Positions 1-6,636 are shown, numbered from the stretch's first letter. The stretch is 7,904 nt of DNA from Bacteroidota bacterium (GCA_026391115.1 JAPLER010000266.1:1-7904), one strand, 5' to 3'. Numbers and translations are program-made. Notes: generated by a model not told the origin, from the sequence alone.

Positions 1-2
1 AT

Positions 3-617
3 ACCCATATTTTTATCTAAATATTTTACGTTACTTCCATGGTGGACTCTATGATGTGAAGGCGTTACTAAAATATATTCTAACCATCCCATTTTCTTAA
101 TCAATTCTGTGTGTACCAATATGCCCCAAATTTGGGTAGCACTATATGCCAATGCAATGTCTTGAACTTTAAAACCTAACAATGCCAAAGGAATGAAATA
201 AACAAAACGATACAATGGCTGAAAAACAGAAGACCTAAAACCAACGGTAAAATGCATTTTTCGAGAGCTGTGATGGGTAATATGTGTTGCCCAGAAAAAT
301 CGTATTTCATGATCAAATCTATGCAGCCAATAATACAAAAAGTCTTCGACAATGACTAGTGTAAACCAATAGATATATGCATTCGAAATGCTATATATTT
401 TATGATTAAAAAAATAAACCAGTACAGCCATATAAATTATTCTAAAAGCCAAATCAATTCCGCCATTTAAGAGCATTAAATAAATATTGGCAAGTGTATC
501 TTTTAGTGTGTATGCTTTGCGATGTTGGAAATGTGAAAGCAATATTTCAGCACCAATAATTACAATGTATAATGGTGTGGAAAAGAGGATTAAAGCTTGC
601 TCTGCAATTTGGTGCAT
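3..617 (-). CDS. Fatty acid hydroxylase / sterol desaturase family membrane protein (3' end beyond window)
   Basis: Reading the minus strand from the ATG at 615-617 gives 205 open codons that run off the left edge, so only the C-terminus is missing. The histidine clusters of the membrane-bound di-iron hydroxylase/desaturase family are present: HRFDH at residues 99-103, HITHH at 112-116 and HHRVHH at 188-193. Hydrophobic segments near residues 8-27, 55-70, 82-97 and 135-165 fit a multi-pass inner-membrane enzyme. Family members use a non-haem di-iron centre and O2 to hydroxylate or desaturate lipid chains; the substrate cannot be told from sequence. The first Met is followed directly by a membrane segment, and no better upstream start lies before the divergent neighbour at 674. 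This is host DNA, not phage. Confidence 0.88.
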   Translation of the reverse strand, partial: MHQIAEQALILFSTPLYIVIIGAEILLSHFQHRKAYTLKDTLANIYLMLLNGGIDLAFRIIYMAVLVYFFNHKIYSISNAYIYWFTLVIVEDFLYYWLHRFDHEIRFFWATHITHHSSRKMHFTVGFRSSVFQPLYRFVYFIPLALLGFKVQDIALAYSATQIWGILVHTELIKKMGWLEYILVTPSHHRVHHGSNVKYLDKNMG

Positions 618-673
618 ATAAAAAATTTGTGCAAATAAAAAGTAAAGCAAAAGATTAATCTTTACTTTGTTTT
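618..673. promoter_or_regulatory. Divergent intergenic region with a 9-bp inverted repeat
   Basis: This 56-bp gap separates two divergent host genes and must hold both their promoters. It contains an exact inverted repeat, AAAGTAAAG at 639-647 and CTTTACTTT at 660-668. The 12-nt spacer is itself partly palindromic (AAGATTAATCTT at 651-662). The rightward arm ends TACTTTG, close to but not the same as the Bacteroidota -7 consensus TAnnTTTG, and no well-spaced -33 element was found. An operator is possible; a chance AT-rich palindrome is also possible. Confidence 0.3.
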
Positions 674-1147
674 ATGGCAAATGTAAACTTAGATGATTGG
701 CAAAAGCAAAGTAGTGACAATCAAAAAAAATACAAACATTTTTTAAAGGTTGCAGATAAAAATAAGGTACTAAAACTACTGCCAAAGCTGCACGATGAAG
801 CTTTCGAAAAAGTTGATTGCTTAACCTGTGCTGCTTGCTGCAAAAACTATTCTCCTCGTTTTAAAACTACAGATATTAAGAGAATAAGCAAGCATTTAAA
901 AATGAAGGAAAGCGTTTTTATTGAAACCTATTTAAAACTTGATGAAGATGGAGATTATGTAACACAATCTCATCCTTGTCCATTTTTAGGAGCAAATAAC
1001 TTTTGCAATATTTATGAAGAAAGACCCAGCGATTGTAAACGTTTTCCTTATACAGATGAAGATGTGATTTTAAAAAGACCAACTATTACGCTAAAAAATT
1101 CCACATTTTGCCCAGCAGTATTTTTTGTGTTAGAAAAACTACAGTAA
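674..1147 (+). CDS. YkgJ-family cysteine cluster protein (putative metal/Fe-S binding)
   Basis: The protein has 157 residues. It carries the YkgJ/UPF0153 cysteine signature: C49-x2-C52-x2-C55-C56 near the centre, then C102 in HPCPFL, C111 in FCNIY, C121 in RPSDCKRFPY and C146 in TFCPA. The family is thought to bind zinc or an iron-sulfur cluster, and no general reaction is established. The charged N-terminal 40 residues look helical. There is no signal peptide or membrane segment, so it should be cytosolic. The gene diverges from the desaturase-family gene and converges on the apaG remnant, with only 6 bp between the two stop codons. The ATG at 674 is the first in frame and precedes the conserved core by a normal distance. 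Confidence 0.85.
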   Translation: MANVNLDDWQKQSSDNQKKYKHFLKVADKNKVLKLLPKLHDEAFEKVDCLTCAACCKNYSPRFKTTDIKRISKHLKMKESVFIETYLKLDEDGDYVTQSHPCPFLGANNFCNIYEERPSDCKRFPYTDEDVILKRPTITLKNSTFCPAVFFVLEKLQ

Positions 1148-1153
1148 AAATTG

Positions 1154-1405
1154 TTAATTCAGCTTTGCTGGAACAATTAAGTTAAAGGCAGGAATAATTA
1201 CTTTAAATTGCTCTAGTGTATTCAAGTTTTGCATTAAATAGTAGCCAGACATTTTACCAATTTCTGTTTTTAAATTACAGCCACTTACATAGGTAAAAAA
1301 ATCATCAGGTTTAATAATAGGTTGTACGCCTACAACACCTTCTCCATCTACGTCTCTTTGTTCTAAAATGCTATCTGCAATTGTCCAATGACGATGCATT
1401 AGTTG
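1154..1405 (-). pseudogene. apaG: apaG, 5'-truncated by the prophage left end
   Basis: The minus-strand frame reads as the C-terminal two thirds of ApaG (DUF525, an immunoglobulin-like beta-sandwich). Characteristic pieces are GEGVVGVQPII, YVSGCNLKTEIGKMSGYYLM and the terminal IPAFNLIVPAKLN. An ATG at 1397-1399 would give an 81-residue product, whereas ApaG is usually about 125. The frame continues upstream of that Met as Gln-Leu, matching the family's QLLRRHW-like strand. It then turns into unrelated Leu-Pro-Pro-Leu-Val-Phe and reaches TAA at 1433-1435. About 40-45 N-terminal residues and the native start are therefore missing. The break coincides with TGT at 1404, interpreted as the phage terminus. 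The missing 5' part should lie beyond the prophage right end, outside this window. The exact break is uncertain by a few bases. Confidence 0.8.
1399..1403. repeat. Candidate 5-bp target-site duplication (left copy)
   Basis: If the element begins with TGT at 1404, the five flanking bases TTAGT would be the left copy of the 5-bp duplication that Mu-type transposition makes. The right copy is outside the window, so this is a prediction. Confidence 0.35.
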
Positions 1406-1533
1406 TAAGGGGGGTAAAACAAAGCGATTAAATTAATGAATATATAAAAAGTGCGAAAAATGCACAGCCAGCGTGGGTTTTAGGCGAAAATGACACTTTT
1501 TATATATAAAACGAAGCGTTAATTATAGATAAA
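1404..1533. repeat. Prophage left end with candidate transposase-binding repeats
   Basis: This 130-bp non-coding stretch lies between the apaG break and the repressor stop. It holds a near-identical direct repeat, AAAACAAAGCG at 1416-1426 and AAAACGAAGCG at 1508-1518. A second related pair is GCGAAAAATG at 1453-1462 and GCGAAAATGAC at 1484-1494. It also holds a perfect 14-bp inverted repeat at 1440-1453 and 1494-1507 (arm ATATATAAAAAGTG) around a 40-bp spacer. Several related GCG + A/T-rich sites near a terminus match what is known of Mu attL, where the transposase binds multiple subsites. The assignment as binding sites is inferred. The inverted repeat could also terminate the repressor transcript, though it lacks a compact loop. 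Confidence 0.5.
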
Positions 1534-2391
1534 TTATTGACTAACTTTTTTAAGCTTTTCCTCCATTAAAGTAAACTTGCCCTCCAAATCTATTAGCCTA
1601 TTGTACATTTCTGCTGGTGGTCGCATTTGACGACTTAAAAAGCCAGTAGCATACCAAACTTCCAAAATATCATCAGGAGAAACTACAAGCGTTGGGTATT
1701 GGTCTCTTTCCTTGTAATTATCACTTTTTAAAATTAATTTGCCATCTGTTTTAATACGATTTAAAACCCTTTTAACCACTACACCATCATTCTTTGTTAC
1801 AACAATATGAACTCTGTCATCCCTTAGTGCTGCAAGGCTTTCAACGAATGAGCCAATAATGACATCCCCACTGTGTAAGGTTGGATACATACTCAATCCA
1901 TCTGCCTCAAATAGCCTGAAAGTGCCATTATTGAGACCAGGGAGACGATATGCTGGCAATTGGCTAATAAACTCGCTGTCGCCATAGCCGTTTAGATAAC
2001 CTGCACGAGCTTTTACAGGCACAAAAACCACGTTTTCGTTGCCTTGCGTATCCATTGTAATCACTTGTGGCATTCGTGTGTCTTTGGGGCTGTGTTTAGG
2101 CAAATCCTTACCCTTACCCTTACTATTTTCCTTACTATTTATAGATTCGATATTTCTATCGTAATTTTTAAAATCCTTACTATTTGATAAATCGGTATTT
2201 ATTAAATTTTCTATTGATATGTCAAAAAATTGAGATAAAATATTAATTTCCGAAATAGTTGGTTCGCTAATTCCCTTTTCATAATTACCGATTGATGTGT
2301 GGGCTTTATTTAGCTGTAATGCAATCTCTGTTTGATTTACACCACTTTGCTTTCTTAAAAATTTAAGATTACTTTGAAAGAAATTTGTCAT
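1534..2391 (-). CDS. Phage repressor: XRE-type HTH with LexA-like S24 autoprotease domain
   Basis: The protein has 285 residues in two domains. Residues about 8-62 form an XRE/Cro-CI helix-turn-helix (QTEIALQLNKAHTSIGNYEKG). A Lys/Ser/Asn-rich linker spans about 66-108. Residues about 120-245 are an S24/LexA-like domain with the Ala130-Gly131 cleavage site (KARAGY), catalytic Ser167 (DGLSMYPTLHSGD) and Lys207 (VVVKRV). A short C-terminal helix (about 262-284) may aid oligomerisation. Such repressors bind operators as dimers and cleave themselves when RecA is activated, so SOS induction is expected. This differs from Mu's own c repressor, which has no S24 domain. The gene diverges from the early operon across a 74-bp region with a palindrome, its likely operator. 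The start at 2391 leaves a normal HTH N-terminus. Confidence 0.92.
   Translation of the reverse strand: MTNFFQSNLKFLRKQSGVNQTEIALQLNKAHTSIGNYEKGISEPTISEINILSQFFDISIENLINTDLSNSKDFKNYDRNIESINSKENSKGKGKDLPKHSPKDTRMPQVITMDTQGNENVVFVPVKARAGYLNGYGDSEFISQLPAYRLPGLNNGTFRLFEADGLSMYPTLHSGDVIIGSFVESLAALRDDRVHIVVTKNDGVVVKRVLNRIKTDGKLILKSDNYKERDQYPTLVVSPDDILEVWYATGFLSRQMRPPAEMYNRLIDLEGKFTLMEEKLKKVSQ
2118..2185. repeat. Three copies of an 11-bp repeat in the repressor linker
   Basis: CCTTACTATTT occurs at 2118-2128, 2130-2140 and 2175-2185, with shorter CCTTAC units just upstream. On the coding strand this gives recurrent Asn-Ser-Lys in the interdomain linker. It looks like local expansion in a segment with little sequence constraint. 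Confidence 0.6.
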
Positions 2392-2465
2392 AAATAAAAT
2401 ATTTTTTGAAATATTGAGATTATCTGTGTACCCTTATAAGGGACACGAAAAAGCAAAACAAAAGT
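2392..2465. promoter_or_regulatory. Divergent control region with palindromic operator candidate
   Basis: The 74 bp separate the repressor start from the start of the rightward early operon. A perfect 12-bp palindrome, CCCTTATAAGGG, sits at 2431-2442. It is flanked by GTGTA on the left and ACAC on the right, which extends the dyad if a one-base offset is allowed. By analogy with other temperate phages this is where the S24 repressor and the Cro/Ner-like protein should bind. No convincing -33/-7 Bacteroidota promoter pair was found on either strand; TATCTGTG at 2421-2428 is only a weak -7 candidate. Confidence 0.5.
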
Positions 2466-2669
2466 ATGGATAATAAAAGTAAAAGAGATGCGATAAATGC
2501 AGCAAGGGTAATTAAGACAGCAGAATGTGTTGGGGTTTCTACCAACCTTGTACAAAAGGTTATTCGTGGGGAACGCAACAATGATAAGGTTTTGGGCGTG
2601 TTTATGGAAATTCAAGAGGGTGAAAATAAGTTACTAGAAGAGGTAAAAAAAATAGTTCCATTTATCTAA
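2466..2669 (+). CDS. Small Cro/Ner-like DNA-binding protein
   Basis: This 67-residue protein opens the rightward early operon. Residues about 14-36 (ARVIKTAECVGVSTNLVQKV) read as a helix-turn-helix: a helix, a short Gly-Val-Ser-Thr turn and a recognition helix, followed by IRGERNN as often seen after phage HTH units. A helix fills the remaining C-terminus. Its size and its place, divergent from the repressor and directly before the transposase, match Ner of Mu or Cro of lambdoid phages. Those proteins bind the control region and damp both promoters. The role is inferred from position and fold; no closer family is recognised. The transposase start follows after 11 bp, so the two are probably co-transcribed. 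Confidence 0.65.
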   Translation: MDNKSKRDAINAARVIKTAECVGVSTNLVQKVIRGERNNDKVLGVFMEIQEGENKLLEEVKKIVPFI

Positions 2670-2680
2670 ACAGCAATTAA

Positions 2681-4705
2681 ATGTTATTACACAATCGCAT
2701 ATTATACATTGAGCATAAAGACTTGGTTGCTGCTGGTAAATCTAACGAGCATATTTGGAAAGCAGTGAGTACTAAAGTAAAAGCCATAGCAGCTTGCAAA
2801 ATACCTGAACTGGGTGCAGGTAATTACTTTAAATGGGAAGATATGGCAAACGGCTGGAGAGAGTGTATTGAAAAAAGATTTGGCAACCCATTTGATTTTG
2901 TAGCAAGAGAGCCAATAATGAAAATGGTAGTGCTTGACCATAAGGCAGAGGAATTTTATTTACAATATCGCTATGCAGAAAATAAAGCCCTTCCTATTAA
3001 AACTGTAAGAAAGTACACAAGAGCTGCTTGCTGGTTGAATATGCTTAAAGACCTGCAAAAAAACAGACAAATAATAAAGAAAACCCTTTGCCTAACCATA
3101 CCACAATTTTATGAGCATTGTGGAGAGTTGATAAAACTTGAAAAGGTTAATGGTAAAAATGAAAAGTACACTGGAGGAGACCAATTGAGTGGTGACTTTC
3201 CTAGTACATACCAAAGATTACTAAATAAAGTTGAGCTATACAGTGAAAAAGGTTATGAGTTTTTGATTGATGAGATGTATGGCAATCAAATAGCCAGCAA
3301 AGTAAATGATGAGGTTGCAGAAAGCCTATTGATTGAAATGCTTTGTCATCCTAATCAATTTGACGACTATATTATTTGCAACCAATACAACAAATGGGCA
3401 AAAGAAAATGATAAGAAAACTATCAGCCCTCAAACTGTAGGCAATAAACGTAGAGAGAATGAAGCATTGATTATAATGAGCCGTGAGGGTAATGCAGCAT
3501 TGCACGGCAAATTCTTAAAACAAGCTAAAGGGTTTAGACCAACCACACCAACATTAATGTGGGAGAGTGATGATAACCATTTGGATTTATTATTTGAAGA
3601 CCCTAACGATACAACAGCACATCGTTACTACCATAAATACAAAGCCATTGTTGTAACTGACAGCTTTAATGATTTGGTACTTGGATATGCTTATGCAGAG
3701 GAGTTAAGTACTGAACTTGTAAAAGCAGCCTATGTAAATGCAATGTACTATCTAAAAAGTATTACAGGCTATTGGGTACTTCCTTATGAAACCAAAAGTG
3801 ACCGTTGGGCAGTTAGCCAACTACAACCTTTTTACGAGCAAATGGGCAACTACTTTAAAACGCCTGTGGGTAGTAAAAACAGAGGTTATATTGAGAATTT
3901 CTTTGGCTCATCGCACTGGAAAAACTGTTTGAAAATTGGAGCTAACAACTACACAGGTAATAACCTTAGTGCAAGAACTGCTGGAGTGAATAGAGAAGCT
4001 CTTGAACTGAATAAAAAGAACCGACCATTAATTGGTAGCAGTGCAGACCTGCAAGTGGAGAACTTCTTTAACAGACTACGCAATATGCCACAAAGCAATG
4101 GGATGAGCAAACAGGAGCAATGGTTGGCAGCTTGGCAATTGCTTGACATTGACAAAAAGAAGATTATTAGCGATGAGCAGTTCCTATTAAAGTTTGGTAT
4201 TGTTCACCAGCCACAAGGCAGAGCAATAAGCATTACCAACAGAGGCTGCGAGCCTGTAATAAATGGCATTGAATACAGCTATGATTTACCAGCCAACATA
4301 AGAACTATTGATTATGTAGGTTGCAAAGTGAATGTGGTTTATGACCCATTTGATATGAGCCGTGTATTGCTTACAAATTTTGACAACATACGCATTGTTG
4401 CCAAAGATGCACGACTAAACAGTAGGGCATTGGAAGATGGAAACGCTGGCAGCAGAACCTATTTAAACAGCATACTGGCAGAGAAAACTTATGATGTAAA
4501 TCGCATTAGTGTTACACAAGACAATCGCAAAAAAATATTGATAGATAACAACATTACAGCAGAGGCAATACTGCAAGCTGGTGTTATGGATAAGACTTTA
4601 AAACAAGCAGCAGAAATGCAATACATATTACCAGCAAATAAAAGTGTTGCAACTGATAATGATAATACACCATTCAACATATACGCAGATATTTTAAACA
4701 GATAA
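2681..4705 (+). CDS. MuA-type DDE transposase
   Basis: The 674-residue protein is about the length of MuA (663). The N-terminal part (about 1-110) would contain the end/enhancer-binding region, and residues about 110-285 the helical DNA-binding subdomains. The catalytic core lies at about 288-470. The likely acidic triad is Asp298 in MWESDDNHLDLLF, Asp374 in TKSDRWA and Glu405 in NRGYIENFFGS. A Mu-transposase beta-barrel domain follows at about 500-575 (DPFDMSRVLLTNFDNIRIVA). The tail (about 595-674) matches the place where MuA contacts MuB and ClpX. It should bind the phage ends, nick the 3' ends and join them to target DNA. The MuB-type gene begins 18 bp downstream. Triad assignment is by eye; Asp297 is next to Asp298. 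Confidence 0.93.
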   Translation: MLLHNRILYIEHKDLVAAGKSNEHIWKAVSTKVKAIAACKIPELGAGNYFKWEDMANGWRECIEKRFGNPFDFVAREPIMKMVVLDHKAEEFYLQYRYAENKALPIKTVRKYTRAACWLNMLKDLQKNRQIIKKTLCLTIPQFYEHCGELIKLEKVNGKNEKYTGGDQLSGDFPSTYQRLLNKVELYSEKGYEFLIDEMYGNQIASKVNDEVAESLLIEMLCHPNQFDDYIICNQYNKWAKENDKKTISPQTVGNKRRENEALIIMSREGNAALHGKFLKQAKGFRPTTPTLMWESDDNHLDLLFEDPNDTTAHRYYHKYKAIVVTDSFNDLVLGYAYAEELSTELVKAAYVNAMYYLKSITGYWVLPYETKSDRWAVSQLQPFYEQMGNYFKTPVGSKNRGYIENFFGSSHWKNCLKIGANNYTGNNLSARTAGVNREALELNKKNRPLIGSSADLQVENFFNRLRNMPQSNGMSKQEQWLAAWQLLDIDKKKIISDEQFLLKFGIVHQPQGRAISITNRGCEPVINGIEYSYDLPANIRTIDYVGCKVNVVYDPFDMSRVLLTNFDNIRIVAKDARLNSRALEDGNAGSRTYLNSILAEKTYDVNRISVTQDNRKKILIDNNITAEAILQAGVMDKTLKQAAEMQYILPANKSVATDNDNTPFNIYADILNR

Positions 4706-4723
4706 AACACCCCACCACACATT

Positions 4724-5575
4724 ATGAACGATACATTAAAATTAAACATTCAGACAGCACTTAAAAAGTACTGCGACAAAAAAGGAAGTCAAAACGCAGC
4801 AGCCCACAGCTTAAGTGGTGTTAGCTCTGCAACTATTACCCAAATATTAAACAATAACTGGGAGCTTATTAGCCCTGAAATGTGGCAAAAAGTTGCAGCT
4901 GGTATAAAGTTTAATGTTACCAATTGGGTAATAGTAACCACCAGTGTATTTATAAAAAGCAATGCCTATATGGGCGATGCCAAACGCAACCCTGATGGAA
5001 TAAGAGCCATTGTAATAAATGCCAGTATGGGCAAAAGTGTAGCTCTTGAAAGTTTTGTAAACAATAACCCTAATAGCTACTACATACGCTGCCACAGACA
5101 TTTAGGTGTTAAGCATTTGCTGCGTGAAATGCTTAAAAATATGGGTAAGGATAGCAGTGGTACAGCCATTGAAATGCTAGACAATTTAGTGAGCTATTTA
5201 GAACGTGAAAACCAACCCTTATTTATTATTGATGAGGTTGATAAACTAAAAGACGAGGTACTTGAAATGTTTATTGACATTGAAAACAAGTTACACAATA
5301 GATGTGGTTTTGTTTTCTTCTCCACTCCTTATTTAAAGAAAAGGATTGAGCTTGGTGTGGCTCGCAACAAACGTGGATTTGCAGAGCTATACAGTAGAAT
5401 GAAAAAAAACTTTTGGGATTTGAACCCAAGCAAAAAAGAGTTTATAAGAGATGCAAAAGATATATGCCAAGCCAATGGTGTTGACAATGAGGATACCATT
5501 ATTGAATTAACCAATAAATGCGACAATGATTTTAGGGTTTTAAGAGATTTAATTGTTGCACAAAAAAATAAATAA
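4724..5575 (+). CDS. MuB-type AAA ATPase, target-DNA activator, with N-terminal HTH
   Basis: The protein has 283 residues (MuB has 312). Residues about 8-60 form a helix-turn-helix (QNAAAHSLSGVSSATITQIL), as in the MuB N-terminal domain. The ATPase part has a Walker A-like VINASMGKS at 97-105 and Walker B LFIIDEVDKL at 166-175. A sensor-1-like FFSTP lies at 198-202 and a small helical C-terminal domain at about 235-283. The Walker A keeps Gly-Lys-Ser (103-105) but lacks the usual earlier glycines. In Mu, MuB binds target DNA as an ATP-dependent filament, recruits and stimulates MuA and gives target immunity. The position directly after the transposase supports the same role here. The next start codon follows its stop after 5 bp. 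Confidence 0.88.
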   Translation: MNDTLKLNIQTALKKYCDKKGSQNAAAHSLSGVSSATITQILNNNWELISPEMWQKVAAGIKFNVTNWVIVTTSVFIKSNAYMGDAKRNPDGIRAIVINASMGKSVALESFVNNNPNSYYIRCHRHLGVKHLLREMLKNMGKDSSGTAIEMLDNLVSYLERENQPLFIIDEVDKLKDEVLEMFIDIENKLHNRCGFVFFSTPYLKKRIELGVARNKRGFAELYSRMKKNFWDLNPSKKEFIRDAKDICQANGVDNEDTIIELTNKCDNDFRVLRDLIVAQKNK

Positions 5576-5580
5576 CCACA

Positions 5581-5985
5581 ATGCACACACCCACATTAAC
5601 AATTGTAGAAAAAAATAGAATAAAAGCCAGCACGCTAGAGCAGCGAGTTTGTGAGATACTGCAATGGACGGATGAGCAGTATGCCGAATTTATGTTTATC
5701 AATGGATTAAAATACCTAAAACGCTATTTCCAAAATAACACAGAGTTGATTGATGAATTTAAACTAAACAAACTGTTTTGGAGCTGGTGGAAAAACAGTT
5801 GGGCAATAAGAAATGAGGTGTTTGTAAGTGATGTTGAACGAATGAATATAGTAAATGGTTTTGAAACTGCAAGAAGAGTAAATGAAGCAATATACTTAGG
5901 CTTAAACTGCCCAAAAGAACTAAGCAAAGAATTAAAACCTGATGTGGTATTATATAACTCCATTAAAGAAAGTAAGCAATTATGA
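5581..5985 (+). CDS. Uncharacterised helical phage protein
   Basis: This 134-residue protein belongs to no family I recognise. It looks soluble and mostly helical and is unusually aromatic in the middle (FMFINGLKYLKRYF, then FWSWWKNSW at about 62-70). There are no cysteine clusters, signal peptide or clear membrane span. The start lies 5 bp after the MuB-type gene, and its TGA overlaps the next ATG by 4 bp (ATGA at 5982-5985). Translational coupling within the early operon is therefore likely. An accessory role in transposition or replication is possible from context only. Confidence 0.75.
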   Translation: MHTPTLTIVEKNRIKASTLEQRVCEILQWTDEQYAEFMFINGLKYLKRYFQNNTELIDEFKLNKLFWSWWKNSWAIRNEVFVSDVERMNIVNGFETARRVNEAIYLGLNCPKELSKELKPDVVLYNSIKESKQL

Positions 5986-6422
5986 ATAACGAATTAAAAG
6001 AAAATAGCAGTGTTATTAATAGCATTATGAGAGGTGCAGAAGATAAAATTCACTCTCTTACTGGGCTAAATGTTACGCTGCAAGTAAAGCTAAATGAAAC
6101 CTTTATTGGCGATGACGAAACCATAAGCAAAAGCCTTAAACTATTTGCAACTTGCTGGAATGTAGATCCCGATGATTTATATGAAAAAACAAGGAAAAGA
6201 AATACTGTGATGATGCGACAAATTCTTTTTCATTACATACACTACAAGTACCCCAATATTTATTATAGCACAATTGCAAGGCACTTTGGTATTGACCATA
6301 CTACTGTAATGTATGGCATTGATTGTGTAAAAAATTATATGGCTATGGGGGACGATTTGTTTAACTCATTCTATAACCTTATAAAACAATTTTATTATTG
6401 TAAAGTTTCCTGCAAAAGATGA
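5982..6422 (+). CDS. Stand-alone DnaA domain IV-like DNA-binding protein
   Basis: The protein has 146 residues. Its second half (about 66-134) matches the C-terminal DNA-binding domain of DnaA. A basic lead-in TRKRNTVMMRQI (70-81) resembles DnaA's RKR-x3-PRQI. A helix and turn (STIARHFG, 96-103) follow, and then IDHTTVMYGI (104-113), close to the DnaA-box-reading signature DHTTV. The ATPase domain of DnaA is absent. The N-terminal 60 residues are not recognised. Known domain IV binds 9-bp DnaA boxes, so this protein may read such sites in the phage or host, or act as a transcription regulator. It is coupled to the preceding gene by a 4-bp overlap. The domain call is firm; the function is inferred. 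Confidence 0.82.
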   Translation: MNNELKENSSVINSIMRGAEDKIHSLTGLNVTLQVKLNETFIGDDETISKSLKLFATCWNVDPDDLYEKTRKRNTVMMRQILFHYIHYKYPNIYYSTIARHFGIDHTTVMYGIDCVKNYMAMGDDLFNSFYNLIKQFYYCKVSCKR

Positions 6423-6432
6423 TGTTGAAAAA

Positions 6433-6636
6433 ATGCACTACGCCAACCTTAACGAAATATTGATTAGAGCAAAGCAAAAGTGTATCATTTATAAACTCGA
6501 TTATAGTTTTTCGTTTACACCAGCACAAGCATTTGCCCTGCGATTATTGACAGAAAAATACGTAATTGATTACACCAGTTACTTAGGCAATAAGCTGCAC
6601 CAATTAAGCAATCAAATTCACCAACAATACTGTTAA
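6433..6636 (+). CDS. Small uncharacterised phage protein
   Basis: This 67-residue protein matches no family I recognise. It appears helical: an N-terminal basic helix (about 5-20), a short SFSFTPAQAFALRLL segment and a C-terminal polar helix rich in Gln, His and Asn ending in Cys. The central segment is not long enough for a confident membrane span. The ATG at 6433 lies 10 bp after the DnaA-like gene. Two nearer ATGs (6419, 6422) are in another frame that stops quickly. Its tight placement supports a real gene of the early operon. Confidence 0.6.
   Translation: MHYANLNEILIRAKQKCIIYKLDYSFSFTPAQAFALRLLTEKYVIDYTSYLGNKLHQLSNQIHQQYC

Noticed and set aside
1154..1399. Intact short ApaG starting at the Met at 1397-1399
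   Set aside because: Family similarity continues upstream of that Met and then breaks, and the product would lack the first strands of the beta-sandwich. A truncated pseudogene is the better reading.
2405..2428. Promoter built from TTTG (2405-2408) and TATCTGTG (2421-2428)
   Set aside because: The spacing is about 12 bp, shorter than the roughly 19-21 bp expected for Bacteroidota primary-sigma promoters, and the -7 element has a mismatch.
2388..2615. 75-residue leftward frame across the control region
   Set aside because: It overlaps the operator region and the small HTH gene on the other strand, and its Cys/Phe-rich composition is typical of an antisense shadow.
2681..4705. Transposase of a simple insertion sequence
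   Set aside because: Length, C-terminal Mu-type barrel, adjacent MuB-type ATPase, repressor and Gam-type gene all point to a transposable phage.
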